Below the pieces are notes generated by a model that made no database searches, was not told where the DNA came from, and worked only from the letters and a program-made list of their open reading frames with translations. Source: a virus. Taken from it: a stretch of 64,000 nt of DNA. Positions 1 to 10,000 of the stretch are shown piece by piece (positions within the stretch are counted from its first letter, which is position 1; every line of letters begins with the position of its first letter). Made by a program: the position numbers and the translations under genes. The stretch spans positions 55,276 to 119,275 of IMG/VR virus record IMGVR_UViG_3300032268_000694. One strand, written 5' to 3'.

Positions 1-258
1 AGATATGCAGCAGCATTATGTAAAGAAATAGAAGGTGAAACAACTGCAAGACTTGACTATGGAGTTCAGGGTCAACCATATGCTAAAGGTGGTGAAATGT
101 TAACAACTGCTAGAACAGAAAAAGAAAGTCTAATTACCGAACTAAAGGAAATGTTGAATGAAACATCTCGTAGAAATCAACTAGAAAGAAAACAACTAGA
201 ATCACAATATCTACGTGATACATTACAACAAGTACCTTTACCAATCTATATATTGTAA
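1..258 (+). CDS. C-terminal part of a probable virion structural protein (5' end outside window)
   Basis: The first frame is open from base 1 to a TAA at 256-258, giving the last 85 residues of a protein that begins upstream. The visible part is hydrophilic, with a Glu/Lys/Arg/Gln-rich stretch (about residues 40-75) that looks helical or coiled-coil. The stop overlaps the next start as TAATG, so the two genes are translationally coupled. I do not recognise a family. A structural role is inferred only from its place upstream of tail and fibre genes. Confidence 0.6.
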   Translation, partial: RYAAALCKEIEGETTARLDYGVQGQPYAKGGEMLTTARTEKESLITELKEMLNETSRRNQLERKQLESQYLRDTLQQVPLPIYIL

Positions 259-881
259 TGAGATTATCATTTTATCCTATATTACAATACTTTGATGGGA
301 TTGGAGATCTAAAACCAGTAGACGAACAACCATCTGATCCAAATCTTGGAGACCCTGAACCACCTGAAGGTGGTGCAGGTACTGGAGCAGAAGTTCCATC
401 TGGTGGTCTCCCAGACCCAATTGGTGGTGGAGTTCGAGGAAAAGATGATCCAGCCCCAGGAGATGATATACCAACATTTTCAAAGGTTCAATATTATAAG
501 ATTGATTTGTATAACACTAAATCAAATCTTTATGGTGAGTCAACAGAAAAGTGGTATTATCCTCCATATACTTTAAATTGTAATGTTGAAAGAAGTGATA
601 TTACTTTTACAGATACTGAATATGGTGTTGATGAAAATCAAACATGTACTTTGTTTGTTAAACATATAGATCTTGTTACTCTTGATATAACACCAGAAGT
701 TGGGGACATATTTGTAGAGGTAGGAAGACATTTTGAAGTAAATGGAGTAAATAGAGTATTACAACCAGATCAAGCTTTAGGATTTCAAATAGATGGATCA
801 CCATTTTACATTGTAAACTATGTTATAACTGGATATTTAACAAGAACAAGTAAATTAAACTTAGTAAAATATAGCTCATAA
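258..881 (+). CDS. Unknown virion-associated protein with Pro/Gly-rich N-terminal linker
   Basis: 207 residues. Residues about 20-70 form a low-complexity linker rich in Pro, Gly, Asp and Glu. The rest looks like an ordinary beta-rich globular domain. The start overlaps the upstream stop by one base and the stop overlaps the next ATG by one base (TAATG at both ends), so it belongs to a tightly coupled structural operon. The linker-plus-domain layout is common in neck and tail adaptor proteins, but no family is recognised. Confidence 0.7.
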   Translation: MRLSFYPILQYFDGIGDLKPVDEQPSDPNLGDPEPPEGGAGTGAEVPSGGLPDPIGGGVRGKDDPAPGDDIPTFSKVQYYKIDLYNTKSNLYGESTEKWYYPPYTLNCNVERSDITFTDTEYGVDENQTCTLFVKHIDLVTLDITPEVGDIFVEVGRHFEVNGVNRVLQPDQALGFQIDGSPFYIVNYVITGYLTRTSKLNLVKYSS

Positions 882-1222
882 TGGGATTATTAGGTAAAAT
901 ATTATTAAACGAAGGCATAACTATTTTTAAATGTGATATCCTTGTAAAAACATCTGCCGACCAAAATAAGGTAGAAATTTATAATGAGATTAGAGCATTA
1001 GAAAATGTTGTAGTTGTTACTATTGAACAAAGTGATTTTTTAAATAGAAAAGCAACTGATCAACACGAGTATTCTTTATTAAAATTAAAGTATATTGGTA
1101 GAGGCGATGCTAAATCATCAATTAAAGAAATTGGTATTGATGCTGTAACTAAAAACAGAGTACCGGGATTATTACAGTTTATTCCTCGTTATGATACAAT
1201 TGTTAAAGTGGGATCTTATTAA
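881..1222 (+). CDS. Unknown small structural-operon protein
   Basis: 113 residues, no membrane segment and no signal peptide. Alternating beta and helix propensity (for example FKCDILVKTS, a helix at about 28-40, then VVVVTIEQ) would suit a small ferredoxin-like alpha/beta fold; that is inference. It is coupled by a one-base overlap to the preceding gene and followed 9 bases later by the next. No family recognised. Confidence 0.65.
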   Translation: MGLLGKILLNEGITIFKCDILVKTSADQNKVEIYNEIRALENVVVVTIEQSDFLNRKATDQHEYSLLKLKYIGRGDAKSSIKEIGIDAVTKNRVPGLLQFIPRYDTIVKVGSY

Positions 1223-1231
1223 AAATAATAA

Positions 1232-2497
1232 ATGAGAGATAGAAAACCAATACCTAAAAACAGTTCTAAAATTACTCAGGAAGCTCTAAGCAATGCTTAT
1301 CTTGCTTCACAAGGTAAACCAACTAGTGATTCTATTGCTCAAAGACACGAGAATAGAGCATTACAAACTACTCGCAAAACGGATAAGGTAAAGGATATTT
1401 CTATTGGTTTAGAAGATATTGATCATGCTATCAAACACTATTTTGATAATGTTATCAAACCTACAGTAATGCAGGATGGACAGAGAATAGATGTTCCTGT
1501 TAGATATGCCTCACCTGAACGTTGGAAATCAGTACAACAAGATGGGTATTATAGAGATACTAATGGTAAATTAGTATTACCTGTTATCATGTATAAGAGA
1601 GATAGCGTTGAAAAAAATAGAACATTAGGTAACAAAATAGATGGTAATTTAGCATCATTATTTCAGGTATTTGAAACTAGATATAATCAAAGAAATCAAT
1701 ATGATAAATTTTCTATTTTAAATAATAGAATACCATCAAAACAATATTATGTTTCTGTTGTACCTGACTATGTAACTATTAATTATTCAGTTTCTATATT
1801 TACAAACTACGTAGAACAAAACAATAAAATTATTGAAGCGATAGAATTTGCTTCTGATTCATATTGGGGACAAGAAAATAGATGGCATTTTAGAACAATG
1901 CTAGATAGCTTCTCTACCACAAACATTATTAATAGTGGTGAGGATAAAGCAGCAGTAACTACTGTTACTTTAAAGGTAAATGGTTATCTAATAGCTGATA
2001 GTGTTAATAAACATTTAGCTGATACAAGTATGCATTACTCACCAGCTCAAATTATATTTGGTTTAGAAGTTGTTGATAACCCAACAGAAAACTTTAATGC
2101 AGCTTCACAAATAGCAGCATCACAAGGTGGTGGCCAAACATCATTTGTGGGTGGTGGCTCTAACGTTACTAATATTAATAACAATGCATTAAATGATGCT
2201 ATAACAACATATTTAAACCTAAACAATGCTATGACCTCAGTCATTGTAAATGGATCGGGCACTACAGTAACATACCCTAATGCTTCAGTAGTACAACCAC
2301 CAGCAGGATCAAACATTGCTGGAACAACTCTATTAAGTTTTTCATTTTATGCTGGTCCTTTATTAATATCATTAAACGATATTTCTAACTTTTATGAAGA
2401 CAGTGGTAATATTTATTTAGTAATAAATCCATCTACATTAGGATATAACTTAATAGGTAAACAAGTTACAATGATAGGTAAATTTCAACAAAACTAG
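1232..2497 (+). CDS. Probable virion structural protein (neck or tail completion candidate)
   Basis: 421 residues. The N-terminal third is basic and polar, the centre (about 85-275) looks like a folded alpha/beta domain, and the C-terminal 120 residues are Ser/Thr/Asn/Gly-rich with beta propensity, like other proteins that contact fibres. It lies in the structural operon, 16 bases before the next small gene. Head-tail connector, tail completion or proximal fibre attachment roles are all possible; I cannot choose between them from sequence alone. Confidence 0.65.
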   Translation: MRDRKPIPKNSSKITQEALSNAYLASQGKPTSDSIAQRHENRALQTTRKTDKVKDISIGLEDIDHAIKHYFDNVIKPTVMQDGQRIDVPVRYASPERWKSVQQDGYYRDTNGKLVLPVIMYKRDSVEKNRTLGNKIDGNLASLFQVFETRYNQRNQYDKFSILNNRIPSKQYYVSVVPDYVTINYSVSIFTNYVEQNNKIIEAIEFASDSYWGQENRWHFRTMLDSFSTTNIINSGEDKAAVTTVTLKVNGYLIADSVNKHLADTSMHYSPAQIIFGLEVVDNPTENFNAASQIAASQGGGQTSFVGGGSNVTNINNNALNDAITTYLNLNNAMTSVIVNGSGTTVTYPNASVVQPPAGSNIAGTTLLSFSFYAGPLLISLNDISNFYEDSGNIYLVINPSTLGYNLIGKQVTMIGKFQQN

Positions 2498-2513
2498 GTA
2501 AATTTTAATAACA

Positions 2514-2717
2514 ATGGCTTTAATAACATTAGATCAAATATTATTACCTTTACGTTACAATAGTGGAAGTGGTGTGCTAGAACTCGCCGCTGATAGCTTT
2601 AAAACAGCTAGCTTTACTGAATTCAGAATAAGTGGATCTGTTGTATCTTCAGGATCAGTTTATATTGTACAATCAGGTTCACTAGAAGGCAACCCAGTAG
2701 ACGGGGGGTCGTTCTAA
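2514..2717 (+). CDS. Small Ser/Gly-rich protein upstream of the fibre genes
   Basis: 67 residues with the SGS/SGSV pattern that also fills the following fibre proteins (ISGSVVSSGSVY). It may be a small fibre-associated or adaptor protein, or a remnant of a fibre N-terminus. It is the last gene before a 70-base intergenic region that carries a TATTTATA motif. Confidence 0.55.
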   Translation: MALITLDQILLPLRYNSGSGVLELAADSFKTASFTEFRISGSVVSSGSVYIVQSGSLEGNPVDGGSF

Positions 2718-2721
2718 GTCA

Positions 2722-2729
2722 TATTTATA
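2722..2729 (+). promoter_or_regulatory. TATTTATA motif (putative late promoter)
   Basis: TATTTATA inside CATATTTATATG, in the gap between a small structural gene and the first large fibre gene, 58 bases before its ATG. A possible hairpin (CGGCTTATATAAGTCG with one G-U pair, 2733-2748) lies just downstream and would fall in the 5' leader. Confidence 0.5.
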
Positions 2730-2787
2730 TGCGGCTTATATAAGTCGTAGAATCCTGGTATATACCAATTAAATAGGATCCATAGAT

Positions 2788-3702
2788 ATGGCAGTTAACA
2801 TTAAATTAAAACGTAGTAACGTTGCAGGGACTATCCCTAGTCCAGCTTCATTAGATTTAGGTGAATTAGCGCTTAATACCGCTGATGGTAAAGCCTTCAT
2901 GAAAAAAAGTGATGGTAATGTAGTAGAAATAGGGTCATCACCATCTTCTTCAATTTCTGCCTCTTACGCTAATACTGCGGGATTCGCCATAACTGCTGGA
3001 TCTGCTAGTTATTCTAATATATCAACAACATCTTCCTATTCATTAGTTGCTGTTTCTTCCTCATATGCTTTAACCGCATCTTTTACCCCAGGATCAGGTA
3101 CAGCTATTAGTTCATCTTATGCTGCAACAGCCTCATCTGCTGATAATTTCTTAGTAAGAGGTACATTAACTGCCCAAACTATTGTTGCTCAATATATTAC
3201 TTCTTCAACAAGCTTTATTACTGGTTCTACTAAGTTTGGAACCTTATCTTCAAATACTCATGAATTCACAGGTAGTGTTTCCATTAGTGGATCCTTATCC
3301 GTTAGCGGCTCTAATGTAATTTTATCCAATCAGACATCTTCAATGTCTGTTGCTACAGCATCTTTTGCTACAACTGCATCTTATGTCAATGGATTAAACC
3401 TAGCCGCAATTACAACAGGTAGTATTTTTGCCGGTGTTGATGTTAACATTAACAGTTTATTCTTAATAAAATCAGGCAGTTCTACATACTTTAACATAGC
3501 TAGTAATAGTAATACTACAGTATCTAGTGACTTATTTATAATTAAAAACTTTACAACCCAACAACCAGTATTAACAGTAAGCCAAAGTATAGTACAATTT
3601 GCAACCCAATCATTAGATCCTACAGGAACAACAACTGCAGGAAGCATTTGGTTTACTTCTTCATCAATGTATATTGGCCTTGAAGAATTTAATATTTATT
3701 AA
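2788..3702 (+). CDS. Fibre protein 1 with tropism-determinant-like N-terminus
   Basis: 304 residues. The first about 50 residues (IKLKRSN, then DLGELALNTADGKAF, then VVEI) resemble the short beta-hairpin domain found at the N-terminus of many phage fibres (Mtd_N-like: basic strand, GE-L, TADGK, strand). The rest is Ser/Ala/Thr-rich with hexapeptide-like repeats (SASYAN, SSSYAL, TASF) and a module containing FITGSTKFGT and NVILSNQTSS that recurs in fibre proteins 2 and 4. Extended trimeric fibre structure is inferred. The C-terminal NIY stop overlaps the next TATTTATT motif. Confidence 0.75.
   Translation: MAVNIKLKRSNVAGTIPSPASLDLGELALNTADGKAFMKKSDGNVVEIGSSPSSSISASYANTAGFAITAGSASYSNISTTSSYSLVAVSSSYALTASFTPGSGTAISSSYAATASSADNFLVRGTLTAQTIVAQYITSSTSFITGSTKFGTLSSNTHEFTGSVSISGSLSVSGSNVILSNQTSSMSVATASFATTASYVNGLNLAAITTGSIFAGVDVNINSLFLIKSGSSTYFNIASNSNTTVSSDLFIIKNFTTQQPVLTVSQSIVQFATQSLDPTGTTTAGSIWFTSSSMYIGLEEFNIY
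3693..3700 (+). promoter_or_regulatory. TATTTATT motif (putative late promoter)
   Basis: Sits in the palindrome TTAATATTTATTAA at the very end of the upstream fibre gene, 29 bases before the next ATG (3730). The same 14-base palindrome recurs upstream of the tail tube gene (about 37960). Confidence 0.55.
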
Positions 3703-3729
3703 TATAACCATAAAACAAACAATAATATA

Positions 3730-4989
3730 ATGGCAACTTGGAAAAAAGTCATAGTCTCTGGTAGTAATGCCGAACTTAATCAATTGAATGTTGGAAGCAC
3801 CCAACAAATATCTATTACACCATCATCTACTTTTTTATCAGGTTCATTTAGTGGATCTTTTAATGGAGCACTTAAATCACAACTTGCTAATGCAACTCAA
3901 CCTAATATTGTTGGATATGATGTATCAACTGGTACATTTACCTATCAAGGAACTGGATCATTCGTAGCAACTAGTGCCTCATATGCGGCTAATGCTGACT
4001 TGTTGGATGGATTAGATTCAAGTGCTTTTACATCTACTGGCTCTTTTCAATCATTTACAAGTTCAATTAACACAACAACAGCATCTTTTGCTTTAAGATT
4101 AGGAAGTTTAGAATCAGCAACTTCATCACTATTTAGTGCTACTGCTTCATTAAATAACTATACTGCATCTCAAAATATATTAAATGGTACCTTTGCAACT
4201 ACAGGTTCGAATAATTTTATAGGTAATCAGACAATAACTGGTAGTTTTTCAATATCCGGTTCATTATCAGTTAATAATTCTAATGTAATATTAACTAATC
4301 AGACATCTTCAATGTCTGTTGCAACAGCTTCATTTGCATCAACTGCAGCTCAAGTTAATAATGCTTTATCCTTTGGTACAGGTTTAACAGGAGGATCTTA
4401 TAATGGTTCTACTGCTGTAACAACTGCTATCTCGGGTGCTGCTGCCTTATCATCTAATGTTCTTACTAAATGGACTGGTACTGGATTAGCTAATAGTAAT
4501 ATTACAGATACTGGTACTCAAGTACAAATTGGATCTGGTGCCTCTGGTGGTGTGTCAGTTGCTGCGGGTGGTATTAACGTAACAGGTAACTCAATATTTA
4601 ATAGTAATTTAACGATAAGTGGTGACTTAACAGTAGCAGGTACTGCTTCTTTTACTAATACTGATAACTTAACTATTAAAGATAAATTTATATTAATTAA
4701 TAGTGGTTCATCAACATTAGCAGATTCAGGATGGATTACTCAATATAATGCTGCTGGTTCTGGCTCTGCTTTTTATTTAGAGGCTGCTTCAACTGGTGAT
4801 TATGGTCGTTTTGCAGTAGCTTATGATGTTATAGGAACATCAACTGCCTTAACAGTAGATCAATTTGTAGTAACTGCTAAAACAGCAGCTGGTGCCCCAT
4901 CAGCAGATCCAACTTGGGGTGGTGCTACAAATGGATATGGTAATATGTTTATTAATAGCTCAAATGGTGACATATATATCTATTCATAA
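3730..4989 (+). CDS. Fibre protein 2 (WKKVIVSGS-type N-terminus)
   Basis: 419 residues. It begins with a short module (WKKVIVSGS, then LNQLNV) that is also the N-terminus of fibre protein 3, so both probably attach to the same virion site. The middle is Ser/Ala/Thr-rich with TASFA-type repeats and carries the NVILTNQTSSMSVATASFA module shared with fibres 1 and 4. The C-terminal about 150 residues (GDLTVAGTASF, DKFILINSGSS, then a beta-rich tip) lack repeats and may form the receptor-binding tip. Fibre function is inferred from composition and neighbours. Confidence 0.75.
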   Translation: MATWKKVIVSGSNAELNQLNVGSTQQISITPSSTFLSGSFSGSFNGALKSQLANATQPNIVGYDVSTGTFTYQGTGSFVATSASYAANADLLDGLDSSAFTSTGSFQSFTSSINTTTASFALRLGSLESATSSLFSATASLNNYTASQNILNGTFATTGSNNFIGNQTITGSFSISGSLSVNNSNVILTNQTSSMSVATASFASTAAQVNNALSFGTGLTGGSYNGSTAVTTAISGAAALSSNVLTKWTGTGLANSNITDTGTQVQIGSGASGGVSVAAGGINVTGNSIFNSNLTISGDLTVAGTASFTNTDNLTIKDKFILINSGSSTLADSGWITQYNAAGSGSAFYLEAASTGDYGRFAVAYDVIGTSTALTVDQFVVTAKTAAGAPSADPTWGGATNGYGNMFINSSNGDIYIYS

Positions 4990-5007
4990 AAAAAACTAAA
5001 ACTAGTT

Positions 5008-5214
5008 ATGGCTTTTACATCAAATCAATTAGTTGTAAATAATATTCCAACACAAAATAACCAGCCAACTCCAGACATTAATCAATTAAGTGTCCAGGAG
5101 TTGGCTTTTTTGCTTGATATTATAAGAAAATCATCTTTCCTTGGAGAACACATAGAGTTTGCGTATAATACTGTTGTTAAACTACAGAATCAATATTTAC
5201 AACAAACTAAATAA
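5008..5214 (+). CDS. Small helical protein between fibre genes
   Basis: 68 residues: an Asn/Gln/Pro-rich N-terminus followed by a mostly helical, hydrophobic-patterned half (LSVQELAFLLDIIRKSSF and onward). The start is in the AGTTATG context common in this genome. It is two bases from the next small gene and both lie between fibre genes, so a fibre-assembly or chaperone role is possible. No family recognised. Confidence 0.6.
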   Translation: MAFTSNQLVVNNIPTQNNQPTPDINQLSVQELAFLLDIIRKSSFLGEHIEFAYNTVVKLQNQYLQQTK

Positions 5215-5216
5215 CA

Positions 5217-5450
5217 ATGGATTTATTTTCCTTAGATTTTACTCCAAATGAATTAAATTTCATTAGACAATCTCTTGACTTAGTAACTATAAAAGGCACT
5301 GATGCTAAATTTCTAGCAGATCTTCAACTTAAGATTGAAAACGAATTAATTGAAATTCAACGTCTTATTCAACAAGAACAGCAACAAAAAGAGGATATAT
5401 TAAAGCAAATCATTGCTGATGATACACCACCTTTACCATCTAAGAAATAA
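5217..5450 (+). CDS. Small coiled-coil protein between fibre genes
   Basis: 77 residues. Residues about 30-68 are a strong coiled-coil candidate, rich in Glu, Gln, Ile and Leu (IENELIEIQRLIQQEQQQKE). It is paired with the preceding gene at a two-base gap, which suggests a co-expressed pair. Function unknown; an oligomerising accessory of the fibre apparatus is a guess. Confidence 0.6.
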   Translation: MDLFSLDFTPNELNFIRQSLDLVTIKGTDAKFLADLQLKIENELIEIQRLIQQEQQQKEDILKQIIADDTPPLPSKK

Positions 5451-5452
5451 TT

Positions 5453-5470
5453 TTAGTATATTTATACTAA
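5453..5470 (+). promoter_or_regulatory. TATTTATA motif inside an 8-bp inverted repeat
   Basis: TTAGTATA-TT-TATACTAA, a perfect 8-bp inverted repeat with a two-base centre. It contains TATTTATA at 5459-5466. It starts 3 bases after the upstream stop and lies 86 bases before the ATG of fibre protein 3. A further small hairpin (ATACAC/GTGTAT, 5504-5522) lies in the leader. It is a putative late promoter and may double as an operator or RNA stem. Confidence 0.5.
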
Positions 5471-5552
5471 ACATACTGTAGGCCATAATAAGGAAGTAGG
5501 CATATACACGGCATAAGTGTATGTATCTAACCACAGTAGCAAAATATATACA

Positions 5553-6902
5553 ATGCCCAATTGGAAAAAAGTCATCGTTTCTGGCTCGGATGCTAGTCTG
5601 AATTCCCTAAATGTATCTAATGGAATTACTCTAACAGGATCTTTAGGAATAAGTGGATCTACTGGCACTTTACTTTCAGCCAATGTTGATACTATTATAT
5701 TTACAGGCTCAGCAGCAATATCAGGTACACTAAATGTTACAAATGGCATAACAGGCTCATTATTAGGAACTGCTTCATTTTCTCAAACAGCATCTTATTG
5801 GAGTGGATCTATTAATAATGCATTAAGTGCATCATTTGCATCAACTGCTTCATTTGTAGCAAATGCTCAAACAGCATCTTTTGTTAATAATGCAGTTTCA
5901 TCATCATATGCTCTAACAGCTTCGTTTGCATTAAATGCAGGAGGAGGAGGAGGAACAACAAGCACTTTTCCTTATATCCACCCCACGACAATAACAGGAA
6001 GTATTTCAATTCCTGATAATCATAATGGATTGTTAATGAGTCCTGTCTCAATATCCGGAAGTGTTACTATTATGTCTGGGTCTAGTTTATTAACTATAGG
6101 TCCTATTACTGGTAGTGTAAGTTCTTCATTTGCATCAACATCTTCATACTCAAACAACATAATAGGAGCTGCAAATTACATTCCTAAATTTACCGGAGGT
6201 AATACATTAAGTAGCAGCATAATGTATCAAAACAACAATGGAATAGGTGTAAATGATACTTCGCCTACACACCGATTCCAGGTAAATGGAGATATATCCA
6301 CCTACAATAGTAGCAATACATTAAATTTAACAAAATATTCTTTAATAGGAGGCCTTAATTCTACAGTAACAGGCAGTGAAACAAATCAATATGCTAATAC
6401 TGGTATATATGGTTCATTAGGACATTCAGCAACTACAGGAACATTCACACCACAGGATAATTCATTTGTAAGTGCATTTTTTGGTCAGTTTTCTAAAAGT
6501 GGAGGTGGAAATGTTTCTGGTAAAGTATCCTCATATGCAGCCATATCTAACCTTGCTGGTTCTGGTAGCGTAACAACAATATCTGGGTTTAGAGCTTATG
6601 CTCCACTTCAATCATTTGCTTTACCATCATTTACTGGTACTGTAACAAATTATATTGGTTTATTAATAGATGATATTACTGGAACTACAGATGTAGGTTC
6701 TCGAATTACTAACAAATACGGTATTTACCAAACAGGTATTTCTGATAAAAACTACCTTGCAGGTTCTACTACGATTAATAACGTATTACAGCTAGGACAA
6801 CAACACCCACTACCATCAGGTTCTGATGGACAATTAGCAGTTTCCGCTTCTAATTTGTATTTCTTCTCTGGCAGTGCATGGAATAAAATATCATTTGCAT
6901 AA
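5553..6902 (+). CDS. Fibre protein 3 (WKKVIVSGS-type N-terminus)
   Basis: 449 residues from the ATG at 5553. An in-frame ATG at 5517 would add 12 residues with no match in the paralogue. I chose 5553 because it aligns exactly with the start of fibre protein 2 (MxxWKKVIVSGS, then A-LN-LNV). A Ser/Ala-rich repeat region with TASFA/SSSYALTASFA follows, then a five-Gly hinge at about residue 131. A long beta-rich C-terminal half (about 145-449) differs from the other fibres and probably carries receptor binding. A virion role is inferred. Confidence 0.75.
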   Translation: MPNWKKVIVSGSDASLNSLNVSNGITLTGSLGISGSTGTLLSANVDTIIFTGSAAISGTLNVTNGITGSLLGTASFSQTASYWSGSINNALSASFASTASFVANAQTASFVNNAVSSSYALTASFALNAGGGGGTTSTFPYIHPTTITGSISIPDNHNGLLMSPVSISGSVTIMSGSSLLTIGPITGSVSSSFASTSSYSNNIIGAANYIPKFTGGNTLSSSIMYQNNNGIGVNDTSPTHRFQVNGDISTYNSSNTLNLTKYSLIGGLNSTVTGSETNQYANTGIYGSLGHSATTGTFTPQDNSFVSAFFGQFSKSGGGNVSGKVSSYAAISNLAGSGSVTTISGFRAYAPLQSFALPSFTGTVTNYIGLLIDDITGTTDVGSRITNKYGIYQTGISDKNYLAGSTTINNVLQLGQQHPLPSGSDGQLAVSASNLYFFSGSAWNKISFA

Positions 6903-6969
6903 AAATAAATAAAATAACAAAACAAATCACAAATATAAAATATCCTAAAAATAATATCAATATTTTTAA

Positions 6970-6977
6970 TATTTATT
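6970..6977 (+). promoter_or_regulatory. TATTTATT motif (putative late promoter)
   Basis: Within TAATATTTATTA in a 103-base, very A+T-rich intergenic region, 28 bases before the ATG of the largest fibre gene (7006). No other gene-like feature is seen in this gap. Confidence 0.55.
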
Positions 6978-7005
6978 ACAGTAATATACAAACAATTTAG
7001 CAAAT

Positions 7006-10000
7006 ATGAGCACTATCTATGTAGATAATATACTTCCGTACTCTGGTAATTCGGTATTCATTAGTGGTAGCGTTAGTTCTTTAACAGCATCTTTTGCAGA
7101 AACTGCATCATTTGCTCCTGATTATACATTATCATCGTCTTTTTTAAATTATACAGGTTCAACCAATACTCGTATAAGCAATTTAGAAGCATTTAGCTCA
7201 TCTCTAGATGCAGCATTTGCAACGGATGCACAATTAAACACGGCAACTGCTTCTTTAAGCGGATCCATAAGTGCATTATCAAGTAGTTTTTTATCATATA
7301 CGTCATCTCAAAAGGCTATAAATAATACTTTAGCAACAACTGGTTCAAACTCTTTTATTGGTAGTCAAAACGTAACTGGTTCTATTAATATAAGTGGTAG
7401 TATAGTTGTAACAGATACAATAACTGCTCAAAAGTTAGTAGTACAAACTATTACTTCATCTGTTAATTTTGTTACTGGATCTACTAAGTTTGGAACAATA
7501 GTTTCAAATACTCATGACTTTACAGGAAGCGTCTCAGTATCAGGATCATTAGCAGTAAACGGCTCTAATGTAATTTTAACTAATCAAACATCTTCAATAT
7601 CTGCAGCTACAGCTTCATTCGCATCAACTGCTTCTCTTGCCTTAACAGCATCATATATTTTAAATGCCGTAAGTGCCTCGTATGCTATGTCATCATCATT
7701 TGCAACTTCAGCTTCTTATGCTGAAAGTGCTTCATACGCCCTATCATCCTCAGCAGCAGTTTCATCATCATATGCCATAAGTGCTTCATACGCCCTATCA
7801 TCCTCAGCAGCAGTTTCATCATCATATGCCATAAGTGCTTCATACGCCCTATCATCCTCAGCAGCAGTTTCAGCATCTTATGCTGATAGTGCTTCATACG
7901 CTATGTCATCCTCAGTAGCAGTTTCAGCATCTTACGCTACAACCGCATCTTATGCTGATAGTGCTTCATACGCTATGTCATCCTCAGTAGCAGTTTCAGC
8001 ATCTTACGCTACAACCGCATCTTATGCTGATAGTGCTTCAATAGCAGTTTCATCTTCTCAATCATTAACTGCTTCACATTTAACTCCTGTAACTAATTTA
8101 TATGTAAATGAAATTTATCCTACTACTGGAAATTCTGCAAATCGTATTTTTACAGAAAATCAAAATACAGGATTTGGAGGAATAGGAGATACAGTAATAT
8201 ATACTAGTCTTTTTGATATTAATCTTTACCCGGGTGCTGGTACTAGAGCAGTAAAAGTAACGGGATCATTGGGTGTAAGTAATGGAATTACAGGATCATT
8301 ATTTGGAACAGCATCATTTGCATCATTTGCTCCAAGTGCATCTTTTGCTGATAATGCTAATTTATTAAATGGATTAGATAGTAGTACTTTTGCATCTACT
8401 GCTTCATTCCAAAACTATACCTCATCTACTGATGCTAATATTAGTTCAATTAATACTGCAACAGCCTCATTAAATGCAAGCGTTGCTAGTTTAAATGCTC
8501 AAACCTCATCATTATTATCTTATACTGCATCATTAAATGGATTTAGTGCCTCAATACTATCATATACTTCTTCTCAAAATATATTAAATGGTACTTTTGC
8601 AACAACAGGCTCTAATACTTTTACAGGAATACAAACAATTAATAATAATTTACAAGTTACCGGTTCAATAAGTGTAACTAGTAATATTACAGCTATTGGT
8701 ACTATAACTGCACAAACATTAGTAGTGCAGACAATAACATCATCTGTTAATTTTGTTACTGGATCTACTAAGTTTGGAACAATATCTGCTAATACTCATC
8801 AGTTTACTGGTAGTGTTAGTATAACTGGATCATTAAATGTTAACGGACCTTTAACAGCAACATCACTTACTGGTTCTCTAGGTGGATCTAATATAGTAGA
8901 TGCTTCAATAGCAAATACAAAATTAACAAATAGTAGTGTTACAATTAATGGTACAAGTTTATCATTAGGAGGAACATTAACACAAGCACAAACAATTGCA
9001 GGTGCCTTTAGTGGATCTGCACAAGTAGATCATAATGCAACTACAAACTATGTTGCAAACCAACATATTGATCACACAACCGTATCAGTTTCTGCTGGTA
9101 GTGGTTTAAGTGGTGGTGGAACAATTGCTGCAACAAGAACATTAACTTTAGATACTGGATCTGTACACTTCTTAGATGGTGTTAAAAAAGAATTAAATAC
9201 TGAAGGTGTAGTTTCAAGTTCAGCCCAAATTGATCACAATGCAACTACAAACTATGTAGCAAACAGACACATTGATCACACAGCAGTTACTATCACTGCA
9301 GGAAGTGGCTTGAGTGGTGGTGGTGATATAAGTACAACTAGAACATTATCAATAGCAACTAGTGGTGTAACAGATGCAATGTTAGCAGGTTCAATTTCTA
9401 ATGCTAAATTAACAAACTCTACTATTTCTGGTATCGCTTTAGGTTCTAACTTAGCAACCTTAACAATTGGAACTGGGTTAAGTGGTACATCTTATAATGG
9501 TAGCGGTGCAGTAACTATTGCAAATACAGGTGTAACTTCAAACGTAGCAAGTACAGGTATTTCAGTATCAGGTGCAACAGGTGCAGTAACAATTACAAAT
9601 ACAGGTGTAACTTCAGCAGTAGCTGGTACAGGTGTAGGAGTAAGTGGTGCAACCGGAGCAGTAACAATTTCAATTGGTCAAGCTGTTGGTACCGGAGCTA
9701 ATGTACAATTCAACTCTTTAGGAGTGGGTACAGCAGCATCAGCTACTGCTGGCGAAATTAGAGCTACTAATGATGTCACTGCCTTTTATTCTTCAGATAA
9801 AAGATTAAAAGAAGATATTACTGTAATAAAAAATCCAATTGAAAAATTAATGGCAATTAAAGGGGTTACTTTTAATTGGAAGGAAGGATTTAATGATATA
9901 CATTCTCATACAGGAGCCGATACAGGAGTTATAGCTCAAGAAATTGAAGCACTTGAATTACCAGGTACCGTTACTACTCGTGATAATGGATATAAGGCTG

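Noticed and set aside
5517-5552. Upstream in-frame ATG for fibre protein 3
   Set aside because: It lies in the leader hairpin region, and the paralogue at 3730 aligns from the ATG at 5553.
7685-7897. Antisense open frame of 70 codons, repetitive
   Set aside because: It is a shadow of the fibre repeat region on the opposite strand, with no start context and a composition set by the fibre repeats.
7727-8040. Tandem repeats that might be a CRISPR array
   Set aside because: The repeats are directly adjacent without unique spacers, are multiples of 18 bases and encode in-frame hexapeptides of a fibre protein.
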